Below, piece after piece: positions 31,301 to 40,021 of a stretch of DNA of 64,000 bases. Origin of the DNA: Nitzschia sp. pyKryTriq1. Lineage: Eukaryota > Bacillariophyta > Bacillariophyceae > Bacillariales > Bacillariaceae. The position numbers were made by a program, and so were the translations under genes. The DNA lies in contig OY101119.1 in NCBI GenBank assembly GCA_956465555.1, positions 930,001 to 994,000 on the forward strand. The letters are read 5' to 3'. The notes below the pieces were generated by a model. That model had not been told where the DNA came from. It did no database searches and saw nothing but the letters and a program-made list of their open reading frames with translations. Each line of letters opens with the position of its first letter. The stretch's first letter is position 1.

Positions 31301-32888
31301 ACCCCTATGGTTCGGAGCCTTCCGCCTCTGTGAAGAACTCGATCATGCCGCGGGGCACTATTTGCTCCCGCAAGCTATGGCAATGATTGATCGAGCTACA
31401 CTTTGTGTCTCGAAGGAAATCATCTGGAAGGTTCACCTCGAAGCTGCGCATATGCTGGAACGATCTGCTGTGGAGTACCTAAATTCCACTACAGACCCCC
31501 CGGCGGATGCCGTAATGGATCTCTGCAGGAAGCGATTTGCGATGACGATATTAACTTGCCCACCAAATCTTCGGTGGAAGGTGTGGTTAGCATCGGGTAG
31601 AATGGAAGTAGCTGCAGGCAATTCCGACCGTGCCCGGGGTCTATTCCTTCGAGCGCACAGAGTCGTGCCCGACAAGGGACGCGCAGTGGCTCTGTTAGAG
31701 TGCGCAAGACTTGAAGAATATGTCGGAGACGTCGATTTAGCAAAGGCAATATTGTGCAAAAGTCGAAGCGTCAGCGGATCCGACTGGAAGGTTTGGCTCG
31801 AGAGCGTGCTACTGGAAATCCGATGCGGTAATCGAGTTCGGGCAATCGAACTAGCGGAACTCGCGTTGCATCTACATTCGGGAACTGGGCGTCTTTGGGC
31901 ATCTCTCGTGCAGCTCCGTCACTACGAAGAAGGAGAATCGGCGCAATTCAAGACTCTCAGGCTTGCACTCAATGCTGTACCAAAGAGCGGAGAAGTTTGG
32001 TGCGAGGGAGCGCGAATTCATTTGAACCCGTTCGCTCGGACATTCGATCTTCCCAGTGCACAAAGGCATCTTTCCTTTGCGACGAAGTTTACCCCTCAAT
32101 ATGGCGATGGTTTCCTGGAGACACTTCGGCTCGAGATCATTGATCAGTGGCTATTGCCCACTGCGAAGCTAGTGTGGGAAATGACGAGGAGAAAACTTGA
32201 CCTTGGCGAAAATGCGAACCAACATGAGAGCCTTGTCAAGTATGTCCGCGCCAACGCACGCGCACTCTTCGTCATCTGCGGGGACGCTGCAATCGAAACT
32301 CTCCAAGATTCAATCATTGACAAGGGAACCGCCAGAATGGTCCGCGGCCGACTCCGGCCCGGCTTCCGGAACAGCACCGTTGATCTCTCGGAGCTTTGTC
32401 AACGCTGTGCGAATGCTGATCCTAACTATGGATTACTGTGGTTTCATTGCCGTGAGACACCTTCTGGCACTGCCAGAGAAATCTTTGCAAGGGCAGCGGA
32501 ACTCATGCAAAACGAAATTAGATCATATGCACACATTTATCTGTCGGCCTTCATCAGGCGATTTGCAATCCTCTGTCAGTTCGACCGAGCTTTGGAACGC
32601 AAGGCAAAATCCGAAGGCGACAGCAAGGAAACATACATACAAAATACGGCTCGGTGGGAAGAGCCGATGATAGAAGCATACCTCTCTGCCCCATCACTGG
32701 AAAATATCCTGGAGGCAGGGGACAAAGTTGACGAATCACAGACAGGCGTGTTACTTTTGGAAAGTACCATGACCGGGTCAAATTTCGTCTCTGGCCTCGT
32801 CGCTCTAACCGACCACGTTTCTGTGTCTGAAATGACTTCTGACGACAAGCGAAAAGCATTATTCGGGACAGATGCTCTCTTCTCGTGA
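28386..32888 (+). CDS. Long HAT/TPR-repeat protein with Q/P/F/G-rich N-terminus
   Basis: 1500 residues in one exon. Residues 1-400 are disordered and Ser/Glu-rich, with three copies of a (V)RRTPGAxxxxS motif near 155-185. Residues 410-690 are rich in Gln, Pro, Phe, Gly, Met and His (for example FGQGGNQTQFNFGG, QPLFGVPQAKFHPQFG), a prion-like or phase-separating composition. A basic linker (GKAPKKGQRRSSKNKPK) follows. From about residue 765 to 1320, repeated paired helices of the half-a-TPR type occur: IHWKVYLELADLAKR, IQGWLEFSKLEEECG, RWKVWLASGRMEVAAGN, DWKVWLESVLLEIRCGN. The recurring W..xL..LE..xGN..RAR pattern is typical of HAT proteins that scaffold RNA-processing complexes. The C-terminal 150 residues are helical. 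The family member is not recognised. No signal or transit peptide is seen. Confidence 0.78.
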   Translation: MDRSNLHDVGSGRTRGEGSEDHDVEGDEGSLRATRSPRRTPTMSAADAADAARSSRPNQPGNEGTSSSNPGPAMASPSSLDEMEPSWDEHSDGEGSRGGSPRRNRRQSMEATTPTLMDEEDLIDEEEEQEMISYERERLMRAGRGLFMRDDPHVRRTPGAQMYRSNTEQESVRRTPGASQMHKSVVPANISQEPGIGDASGLGFGLTLSSPVASSARAKPLNLATAWESSLASSVADKEGSSPDQADRPPLPRGSVSRDQRGAFVSPWNLAKASSRQESGHGAYSPNTLRLTEDLGNLLLEDDNEADISGSSGQVIFGSDKSAHSFGGETSDAKQEGSESWTAPYVIGMDAPTRVPRSSTNRVRRGKTEGSRRARGHERSSSTTASHSFGDNSQAKTGGFLQYTQQPKAVRSFNHEPFGQGGNQTQFNFGGPTPTAPYGGTAHEEGGGSSAPRLLNFGGAFAPPSKNQGLGFQQAAPVPPTSQEPPGPFFQPPPVVSQHSFPVDAGQFGHSSFHNPFQQPGQPLFGVPQAKFHPQFGSQNVMFGGTHPPLSQSPTFNFPPQDIGYPMHGAAMHPPPQEFIPVMHHQRPQIPQFGPPQQQWAPPHMEMQYDGMTDHGWHGGHGGWPMGDYGYGMPRTSDSPALSMTPTPQAWTPEPELLSADMQTNPFAPQQQGHAPSPGPAGKAPKKGQRRSSKNKPKTPIIKSEPVTQTASGQKSPMLKKGKKKQTKSLSSTPTEEIGQSASEDQGDAKRTDHEESSETKAAFKDFTKKLRAEERSSFEDAESFASKVLCEGVLPESIHWKVYLELADLAKRANRFGEARTLYKKVCQLQPSAIQGWLEFSKLEEECGNMNLCAKILRAGIDYCEYNDGLFARAIKHEEKMGNIWRARELLSRLKHLGIENVWRTVLEGALLEARTGNEVMARRVLKYLMHHVPWYGPLYLEAYKLEKNLGRSHEALEVVERGLAAIPRYGPLWFGAFRLCEELDHAAGHYLLPQAMAMIDRATLCVSKEIIWKVHLEAAHMLERSAVEYLNSTTDPPADAVMDLCRKRFAMTILTCPPNLRWKVWLASGRMEVAAGNSDRARGLFLRAHRVVPDKGRAVALLECARLEEYVGDVDLAKAILCKSRSVSGSDWKVWLESVLLEIRCGNRVRAIELAELALHLHSGTGRLWASLVQLRHYEEGESAQFKTLRLALNAVPKSGEVWCEGARIHLNPFARTFDLPSAQRHLSFATKFTPQYGDGFLETLRLEIIDQWLLPTAKLVWEMTRRKLDLGENANQHESLVKYVRANARALFVICGDAAIETLQDSIIDKGTARMVRGRLRPGFRNSTVDLSELCQRCANADPNYGLLWFHCRETPSGTAREIFARAAELMQNEIRSYAHIYLSAFIRRFAILCQFDRALERKAKSEGDSKETYIQNTARWEEPMIEAYLSAPSLENILEAGDKVDESQTGVLLLESTMTGSNFVSGLVALTDHVSVSEMTSDDKRKALFGTDALFS

Positions 32889-33508
32889 AAAATCTATACA
32901 TCATACATGTGCACACACTATCATATCATCATCATCAACAACAACATAAACAATTATACGAACATCCAGGTGCTGACGTTTTTGGCAAACGTCGCAGACT
33001 TGGGGAAATTTTGCGCTTGGAAAAGGCTATGAAATTTGGCTGTTCGTCTCTAGATAAAAGGCTAGTAGAGCACCAATACATTGAATAAGTCATACTACTC
33101 CTTCTGTAGAGTATAGAGAGAAGGCTCTTCTGGTGTAAGAGTGCGAGAGGCCATCCGATGGTCTTTCGAGATTGCGACTTGCATCAATCTCTGTTGCTCT
33201 CAACGCATGGCAATATGGAAAGAAAATCCGTCAGTCGAAAGAGTCGTTTTGTTCGGATCGGCGGTCGGCCGGCCGATAGGAACCGGTATGATCTCATCGC
33301 TAATACTACTTTATCATCGCATGCATCTCGCCTCGTCGCCAGACGAGTCGCGAAAGTATTCTTTGTACTCTTGTCCTCTCTCTGTATTCATTGCGTCTCG
33401 TGTGATCTACCGTGTACGAGTAGTGTACCTGTTTGCCTCTCTGGCTTCCTGAAACAGTCATGTTTGTTTTTTAAAAGTCTTGAAACAATCCGTCCGCCGG
33501 CCTCGATC
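32889..33508. other. Spacer and probable 5' UTR of the RRM-like gene
   Basis: No gene is supported. The frame of the next gene stays open upstream to an ATG at 33158, but the 117 codons before 33509 look like leader sequence rather than protein (Ser/Arg/Cys-rich, no domain). Confidence 0.5.
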
Positions 33509-35093
33509 ATGTCTTCCCCCGACGAGCCAACAAAGGAGCACGACACGGAGGATCTCCCCCAAGTTCTAGCACTACGATTGCAATCATCGATATTGGCAGA
33601 TGAAGAAGTCCAGGGTCTGCATATACCACTCCAAGTACTGTACGGACTTGAGGAGACCCCTCCTGCTTCACGAACTGAACACGATGCATCTTTTGTAGAT
33701 GAAAGTGGAAAGATTTTGCAGTCGGTTTCTTCGAGAGCTGTTGGTGATAACATTACCGGTAACACCAATCAAAGGTGGGAATTTATAGGATCTTCGAAGA
33801 CAAATCAAAGACTGGTTCTTCAGCCCTCCACCAGGGAACTCAAGGATATAGGGATCAAGGCCCGAAATCGATTGGAAGAAGAAAAAACAAAACGACCTGA
33901 AATTCAAATACTGGATCAAATGCCGACTAGTGACCCGGAAAAGAGAGTGTCAAGGAAAGCAACCACGGCCTTCTCAGCCAAAGTTGCTTCTCAGAAGCCG
34001 GCGGCCTCGACCGACACTAGTAGCAGTCGGAAACGAAAACTCGACACCTCTTCTCGACTCAAAAGCACTCCACCAAGGATTGCGAAGAAAGGTGGACGGA
34101 ATAGTAGTCAACCTAGCTCCTGGGCACCAGACGTATCGCACATTGAACTTCCAGATAAGGATGATCGATCGGCGACTGTAAAACTTCACGGTCTTCCAAT
34201 CAATTGCACTACGGAACTTGTGAAAAAATTCTTTGCTGGTTTACAACTACAACACATCTCCATCTTGCTTCCAAACAACACTAGTATGGCACAACTCGAT
34301 GTCGCGAATCCCCTTCCTTCTAGACGAAGCAGATGCGAGCATTGTCGTCTGCGAGTACTTGCCCAATTTCAATCTGCTTCTGCAGCGATCTTGGCATCCG
34401 AACGATCCGGAGAGACGATTCGAATGCAGCACCATGACAACGCAGATGAGGAAGAGTATGTGGTGGCCGTCACTGTCTTGCCTAGACAATTGGCAAAGGC
34501 CCTGACATTTGTGGTACGTGGCAATGCGACGCCTCACAACATCTTGTTTGCTTTTTTGCTTTCTTTCTTTACTCACTGTCTGTTTCTTTGATTTCGATCG
34601 TCCTCTCGCTATTCTATTACAGGCCGTTCCCGCGGTTCCTCGCACGCCCTTTGAAAGCACGCTAACATATGTCGCCACCCAACAGTTGCATCCCATGGTA
34701 GACAAGGTACTATGGTCCGTAGTCATCCGCAGAATGCTTCACGACTCGTTGCCAATGGACCGAGCAATTCAGAAAGCAGAAATTGTCTTGCCCCAAGAGG
34801 AGGAGGATGCGTTGTGGGACCAGTCTGGGACAAGGACGTGGCGTTCTCACCCCGGGTACCAGCGCTTTGCCAAACACTACAATCGGCTGGTGGATATCCA
34901 GGACGACCTGCTACATCAAATTCCGTATCCTGTTGTCGAGACAAATCCCCTTCCGCCAAGTGCAGCTGGGGATAAAGACCCGGCCGTTCGATTAACCACC
35001 GAAGCGTGCAAGGCTTTGACGAACGAGCTGGACATTATCGAAGGACTTTTGTATCGCGTTCGAATCTCGCATCACTTGGGATCCCAAAAGTAG
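33509..35093 (+). CDS. RRM-like protein of unknown function
   Basis: Exons 33509-34513 and 34623-35093 encode about 491 residues; the 109-bp intron (GTACGT..TTACAG) is phase 0 and joins LTFV to AVPAVPR. The N-terminal 200 residues are charged and disordered, with basic clusters (SSRKRKL, RIAKKGGR) that could be nuclear signals. Around residues 226-310 a ribonucleoprotein-fold signature is seen: ATVKLHGLPINCTTE, a FFAGLQ helix, ISILLPNN, then RVLAQFQSASAAILAS. The C-terminal part is helical, with a conserved-looking HPMVDKVLWSVVIRRML. RNA binding is inferred from the RRM-like fold only. The ATG at 33509 was preferred over 33158 because the upstream segment lacks protein character. It is convergent with the next gene (28 bp apart). 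Confidence 0.7.
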
Positions 35094-35121
35094 TATCAAG
35101 TAATAATGATTGGTTGAAGAT

Positions 35122-36114
35122 TCATTTTCCCTTCATTTTTTTCTTGGCCTTTTTGCCTGTCCCCTTGCCTTGTTGATGTTTGAGGGCAGCTCTGGAGGGT
35201 GGTTTGTTCTCCAGGACCGCCTTTTGTGCATTCCTTTTCCACATTTCCATGGCATCCATTTGCTTTGGGGTAAAGCCCATGAGCTGGATCATTGCCAGAG
35301 CATGAGGAACCACTTCATCCAGAAAGGTCTCAACCACTTTGGCAACATCTCCTCCACAGCGCTTGAAATAGCCCGGTTTTGACCCCGCCAACGGCCCACT
35401 TTGAATTGCTTGTTGAATCATCTCAAAGACTGCCAAGGCGGCTGGTTTCCTCAATTCGCTAGTCAAATAAAATTGGTCGTCGTCGTCGTCGTCGTCGTTT
35501 TCCTCTTCCATTGCGTCAATTTCCTCTTTACCGGTAGGAGCAGGTGGATAGTGCATGACAATAGATCGCCATTCATTGACGCAATTCGATACTGCATTTA
35601 ACACATTGTCCTGATAGGTCTTTGGGTTCGAAATGGAATGAGATAGGGACATTGTTTCTCGGATATTTTGTATGCGTTTCTTCAAATGCTTGACTTCTTT
35701 GACACACGGATTGATCCTTTCGTCCTGCTGATGGTCATCACTGGCGTTCGCAAGAACCGCTGCAGCCGTATCTCCGGCCGGCACCATGGATACATCTTCC
35801 ACAATATTAGTTGCCACTTCGGCTTCTTGATTCGTCTTTGATTCGTTTTCCACGGACGAAGACGATGATGCTTCTTCAGATGAGCCGTTTTCCTTGTCGA
35901 TATTGTCAATCAGTACCGCCCCGGTATCATGCTCGTCTTCTTCTTCTTCTTCTTCTTGTTGTTGTGGGTCCTGATCCTGATCCTGATATTTGTTGGTGGC
36001 AGGTTTGTGTGGAAGTTGATCCAGCGCACGGCGGCGGCGTCTCGCGTTGTGCTTGGGAAGTCGGCCATCCGTGGGACCTCCTCGACCTCGAAAGGTTCGT
36101 CGTTGAGTATTCAT
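35122..36114 (-). CDS. Acidic protein of unknown function
   Basis: 330 residues from the first ATG at 36114. The N-terminus is basic and RGG-like (RRTFRGRGG, NARRRRRALD), possibly nucleic-acid binding. A long acidic stretch follows, with QEEEEEEDEHD and a Ser run. Residues 130-310 are helical: CVKEVKHLKKRIQNIRETM, NVLNAVSNCVNEWRSIVMHY, a polyaspartate loop (eight Asp), then EMIQQAIQSGPLAGSKPGYF and ETFLDEVVPHALAMIQLMGF. The tail is lysine-rich (GKKAKKKMKGK), which suggests nuclear or nucleolar location. No family recognised. Confidence 0.7.
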   Translation of the reverse strand: MNTQRRTFRGRGGPTDGRLPKHNARRRRRALDQLPHKPATNKYQDQDQDPQQQEEEEEEDEHDTGAVLIDNIDKENGSSEEASSSSSVENESKTNQEAEVATNIVEDVSMVPAGDTAAAVLANASDDHQQDERINPCVKEVKHLKKRIQNIRETMSLSHSISNPKTYQDNVLNAVSNCVNEWRSIVMHYPPAPTGKEEIDAMEEENDDDDDDDQFYLTSELRKPAALAVFEMIQQAIQSGPLAGSKPGYFKRCGGDVAKVVETFLDEVVPHALAMIQLMGFTPKQMDAMEMWKRNAQKAVLENKPPSRAALKHQQGKGTGKKAKKKMKGK

Positions 36115-36569
36115 TATTTCTTTACTTGCTTGTTTATGTTGGGCCTTGCTTGCACTTTTTGCTTCTGGAAGCAAACAACAAGCAAACAACAAGCAACAAG
36201 GGCAAGTAGAGGGTTGTGCTTTGTCCTTTGTCCTTTTGTGCTTTGTGCTTTGTGCTGTTTCAATGTTCTTGTGTATCTGTGGCGCGTGAGTCGTGGGTCA
36301 ACTGGATACGGGACTGAGGACAGAGTCAAAGGGGTCAAAAATGCTAATGAGATCTTTTTTTCGTGATGATTGCTGATGATGACCATGATGCGATGAACGA
36401 TGACCGTCCTGCCGGTATACCGGTACGTATCGGTCGATCGATGATCGCGGTGGGCACCTATCGATGAGCATACCATCATACCATAATAGCACTCCTGCTA
36501 CCGCACTTTGTTTCAGATAACACACTTTCCCTCCTTCAAGACTTCCACATTCACCGCTGCAAAAAGAAA
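36115..36569. promoter_or_regulatory. Divergent promoter region
   Basis: 455 bp between two divergent start codons (36114 minus, 36570 plus). Features visible: short direct repeats AGCAAACAACAAGCAAACAAC near 36168-36192, CTTTGTCCTTTGTCC/CTTTGTGCTTTGTGC near 36220-36255, and a GTATACCGGTAC palindrome near 36415-36426. No gene. Confidence 0.5.
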
Positions 36570-37317
36570 ATGTCGAAAGCCCCAATGATTGCAGGAACCA
36601 TGCAGACCGATCCTCGATCGGGTGGCGTCAAACGATCTTCGGGCGTCAATGTGCTACCGATTGTGAACGAAGGTATGCATTACAGTACTCGGAGTATTCT
36701 GCGGGCTCGCCAAAAAACGTGTTCCTATATCGTGTAAATTTTTCCTCACGCATGGCACCTTCCCTCATATTATGTGTTGATACTTCTCGGGATGGCATCA
36801 TCGTTTGTACGTAAAAGTTTGGTCCAAAGTTCGTGATGACAAGAACAAAGAGGTAGATTGGGTTTTGGTCGGCTACGATGGAAACAGTAAGACTGATATG
36901 ACGGTTGTAGATAGTGGGAGTGGTGGTATGGAGGCCGTGTCCAGCAAATTGCCCGAGGGAGCTCCCACATTCGGAGGTGTCCGGCTATCGACTGGTCGAT
37001 TCGTTCACTTTTTGTACATCGACGAAAGCTGTCCGGCATTGAAACGAGGGAGAACTCTCATGTATAAAAATGGTAAGTGGCTTGTATGGTGGATCTTTTG
37101 GTACGGATACCGTTTTAGGGAATGGTGTTGTCTACCGCTGTATCTTTTGGCATTAATCAATCAATTAATCAATCAATCAACCATTCTATCATGCCCTCTC
37201 ACGCTATGGCATCCGTGCTTGGGGTACCCAGGTGTCTTTAATGCATTGGAAGGCTGCGATGGCGAAATTGAAATGTCTCCTGGACTGACGGAAGCTACCA
37301 TGGGTCAGGTCAGGTAG
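36570..37317 (+). CDS. Coactosin/ADF-H-type actin-binding protein
   Basis: Three exons: 36570-36672, 36818-37072 and 37232-37317. Introns are phase 1 (145 bp GTATGC..AAAAG; 159 bp GTAAGT..CCCAG). They join IVNE-V-WSKVRDD and YKN-G-VFNALEG. The protein has the layout of a coactosin-like ADF-homology domain: WVLVGYDGNSKTDMTVVDSG, FGGVRLSTGRFVHFLYID and ALKRGRTLMYKNG. Such proteins bind filamentous actin. In the current sequence it ends at TMGQVR and a TAG. However, GGTCA is duplicated at 37303-37312. Reading without the extra five bases would continue MGQVDQDITLEQWKFKIERI and on to a stop at 37458-37460, a more complete domain end. Intron 2 is a multiple of three and stop-free in frame, so its retention would not break the frame. 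Confidence 0.72.
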
Positions 37318-37486
37318 ACCAGGATATTACTCTAGAGCAATGGAAATTCAAGATAGAACGCATTTCACTGACTGTAGACACCACCAAGTCCATTGGCCAA
37401 GATCGGGGAATCAAACATTGGACGTGCATTTTTTCACCATATTTGCCTCACCGCCAGTAACGTCGTTATCGTGCTTCCCATTTTTA

Positions 37487-38863
37487 TTAAAATTGCTCCC
37501 GAAAGTTAGGATTGCCACTCATGTCCCCCGGTCGTTGCGAAGGCGGAGGCGCATCTGGCAGAGCCATCCATGGATGCCGCAAAATTTCGTCCATTGTCAG
37601 TCGAACGCGGGGATCTACTTGCAACATATTCTCCATGATATGCAGGCATTCCTTGGACACTTCCACGCCCCAGTCACTTATCAATCGTTTCATCCCGTGC
37701 GTCATCCAATAATACTGGGGATCCGTATCGTGTGGTCGTTGATACGATCGATTGCCAGTGACCATACAAAACAATATCGTACCTGCCGTCCAGATGTCGA
37801 CAGCCTCACCATCAAAGGCCGTTCGACTTTTATATACCTCGGGAGACATGTATGGTAGTTTTCCACAGGCACCCTGAGGGAGAATGAGTCGTCTGGCAGT
37901 GCCTCCTGCAATGTCTGTCACAGCCCCAGGATTGTTGGGATCGGTATACGGAACGCGAAGAGCCATGCCCATGTCAATGATTAACGAATTGTCGTTATCA
38001 ATCATGACATTCTCGGGAGATAAGTCTCGATGACATATTCCTTTGGAGTGTAAATGTTGAACACCCGCCATCATTTGTCGAAACCAATAGCGAGCCACGG
38101 GTTCACTAAATCCTTTTCCAGTCGCTTGAGACTCCTGTAATAATTCAAACAAATCTCCAGATCCACAATACGGCATGACAACATTCAGATTGGATCCATC
38201 AAAAAGGACTTCAACTATTCCCATGACATTGGGATGGTTGTTTCCAATAACCTGCATGGCCGCAATCTCCTTGAGAGGATCTTCGGCGTGTCGATCTCGT
38301 AATCGATCCATGCGGTCGCAATAACAGACTTTGACGGCAACGTATTTGTTGGTCACTTGAAAGACAATGTCTTCGTCCCCTTCGGTGTTTTCACTGTCAC
38401 TATTAGAGAGGTCATCATCGGATTGATCTTGTATACATCGCGTCAATACGACACAAATCTCCACGTGACCCATGATGGTATTGATCTTTTCTTTGTAGGG
38501 TAACGGCCAGTACGCCTGTTTGACGCGAGACAAGCATCCATCCGCATCTCCAAATTCCCTAGAAAAATCTCGAAAGAGAACCCGCCGCGCCACACTGTGT
38601 TTCTTGGTCTGTTCAATGTATACCAATACGTCGTCGCGTCGGCCGCGTTCAAAGCGGGGTTTGTCAAAAGGAATTGGTTTGGCGGCTGGCCCGTGGGCAG
38701 CAACATCATCCAAAGGACGCCTTTCTTTCGGATTCGGGGTTACCAGGGGTCGGCGAGCCGATTTGGGTGACTCTAAAAAGCTGAGGGATATGTCGGGGAG
38801 AGAGATGTCTTGCAGCCCCTGCGTGACCTCTCGCATGATATCATCCTCTTGAAAGCCGTTCAT
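37487..38863 (-). CDS. Divergent serine/threonine protein kinase
   Basis: 458 residues, no intron. Residues 1-135 are a non-kinase region. The N-lobe is odd: no clear GxGxxG loop is visible, and an acidic insert (DQSDDDLSNSDSENTEGDED) precedes the ATP lysine K178 in YVAVKVC. The rest is conventional: HRDLSPEN (278-285), the metal-binding motif changed from DFG to DMG (297-299), an APE-equivalent MSPEVY preceded by a TARRL..GACGKLP activation loop, and DIWTAGTILF. The activation-loop GKxxYMSPE style is like CAMK/AMPK-type kinases. Catalysis is plausible, since K, HRD and D are present. The substrate is unknown, and it is probably a stramenopile-specific family. Confidence 0.8.
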   Translation of the reverse strand: MNGFQEDDIMREVTQGLQDISLPDISLSFLESPKSARRPLVTPNPKERRPLDDVAAHGPAAKPIPFDKPRFERGRRDDVLVYIEQTKKHSVARRVLFRDFSREFGDADGCLSRVKQAYWPLPYKEKINTIMGHVEICVVLTRCIQDQSDDDLSNSDSENTEGDEDIVFQVTNKYVAVKVCYCDRMDRLRDRHAEDPLKEIAAMQVIGNNHPNVMGIVEVLFDGSNLNVVMPYCGSGDLFELLQESQATGKGFSEPVARYWFRQMMAGVQHLHSKGICHRDLSPENVMIDNDNSLIIDMGMALRVPYTDPNNPGAVTDIAGGTARRLILPQGACGKLPYMSPEVYKSRTAFDGEAVDIWTAGTILFCMVTGNRSYQRPHDTDPQYYWMTHGMKRLISDWGVEVSKECLHIMENMLQVDPRVRLTMDEILRHPWMALPDAPPPSQRPGDMSGNPNFREQF

Positions 38864-39380
38864 TCTCTGTGCTGTGCTTGCTGGATCGAAATTTGAAATT
38901 GTGGGATTCGAAAATTAGACTCTAGCGAATGAATCGGGTCGATCGCTTGACGATTCAGTTTTGTGGAGCTTCGTAGCCCCGAGTGCACTTTGTATGTACG
39001 AGGGATGCGGCGTCTCCCGAAAGAAGAAACACTGCAGCTGCAACACGTTACTCGCTGCTTGCTGCCGATCTCAACAAAGGAAGTTCCGTTCTCAAAGACT
39101 CGACACTCGACGAACCGACAGCCTCCGGTAACTCAAATAACAAGCACTCCAGAACGACTCAAGGGCTTGCAGTCAAGAAGAAGATTTTCTCAAGGGCTCT
39201 GGCCGGATAGGAGAAGAAGATGTGTTGAGAGGATAAGATAGGGATGAATGAATGAAGTAGGTCATCTATCGTTGCATGCCTCATCATGCAGTAAAACAAG
39301 GTAGACGTCGGCTTATTTTTTGTTGTTTGGCGTTTGGCTGGCGCCGCCGCGCACCGCGGCCAAGCAAGGCGCCTCCGTCG

Positions 39381-39490
39381 TGTACAGTACAGTATTGGTA
39401 TTGTATTGGTATTGGTATTGGTACTGGTACTGGTACTGTACAAGTACCATTGTACGTGTACAGTACGGTACCACAGTACCTGTACTGTAC
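39381..39490. repeat. GTAC/GGTATT island
   Basis: TGTACAGTACAGTA, then a run of about seven TTGGTA/TTGGTATTG-type hexamers grading into (CTGGTA)n, then GTACAAGTACC..GTACGTGTACAGTACGGTACC. A hexamer array embedded in a palindromic island. Confidence 0.75.
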
Positions 39491-39647
39491 ACCTGCCTGG
39501 TATTGAGTATGATACTCGTCGTACATGCAAAATTCACGTCCAGAGGGCCGACGAGAAGGCACGGGAACGAACAAAGGTGCTCGGCATTGACCGACAGGAA
39601 TGCATCAATTGTCCGTTTGTCCCATATCTCTTATTCGTGGGTTATCG

Positions 39648-39730
39648 AGTACCAGTACTGGTACCAGGTACTGGTACTGTACTGTACCCGTTCACCGGTA
39701 CTGACTGCACGGTACCAGGTACTGTACCAG
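39648..39730. repeat. GTAC/ACCGGT palindromic island
   Basis: GAGTACCAGTACTGGTACCAGGTACTGGTACTGTACTGTACC and similar, where almost every 6-8 bp segment is self-complementary. Confidence 0.75.
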
Positions 39731-39857
39731 GGGGACACGTGCTGGTAGAGTACGCAGATCTTTATTTCTTTTCTTTCGACTCACTCTCGACCATGATGGC
39801 ACACTACTGACTACTGCTTGCAGCAAGCTTCGTCGGCGGGCGGCGAGGTATGCATCA

Positions 39858-39908
<51 letters not shown>
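39858..39908. repeat. (GAC)17 microsatellite
   Basis: Uninterrupted 51-bp run of GAC triplets about 115 bp upstream of the methyltransferase start; shorter GAC runs follow to 39926. Confidence 0.9.
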
Positions 39909-40021
39909 TCGACACTCGACGACGACGCCTCAGATTGTGCACGAGGCCAACTAAAAATTTAGAAAATAAGACCCTTTCAAGATGACCCTAATCTGGATTT
40001 GAACAATATTCTTGTATCGAC

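Larger units (their letters stand above)
38864..40021. other. Divergent spacer with two GTAC islands and a GAC repeat
   Basis: 1.16 kb between divergent genes. It contains GTAC islands (39381-39490, 39648-39730) and a (GAC)17 microsatellite (39858-39908). Long frames on both strands here (for example 39313-39537 minus) are translations of the repeats. Confidence 0.65.

Noticed and set aside
33158-33508. Upstream ATG extending the RRM-like protein by 117 codons
   Set aside because: The added residues have no domain character and look like leader sequence. The ATG at 33509 has a reasonable context and begins the charged protein-like part.
37309-37313. GTCAG as a 5-nt intron
   Set aside because: It starts with GT and ends with AG, but spliceosomal introns need far more sequence; a duplication is the sober explanation.
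39313-39537. Frames rich in Tyr-Gln and Val-Pro over GTAC islands
   Set aside because: Protein strings simply reflect the repeat; start codons and domains are absent.
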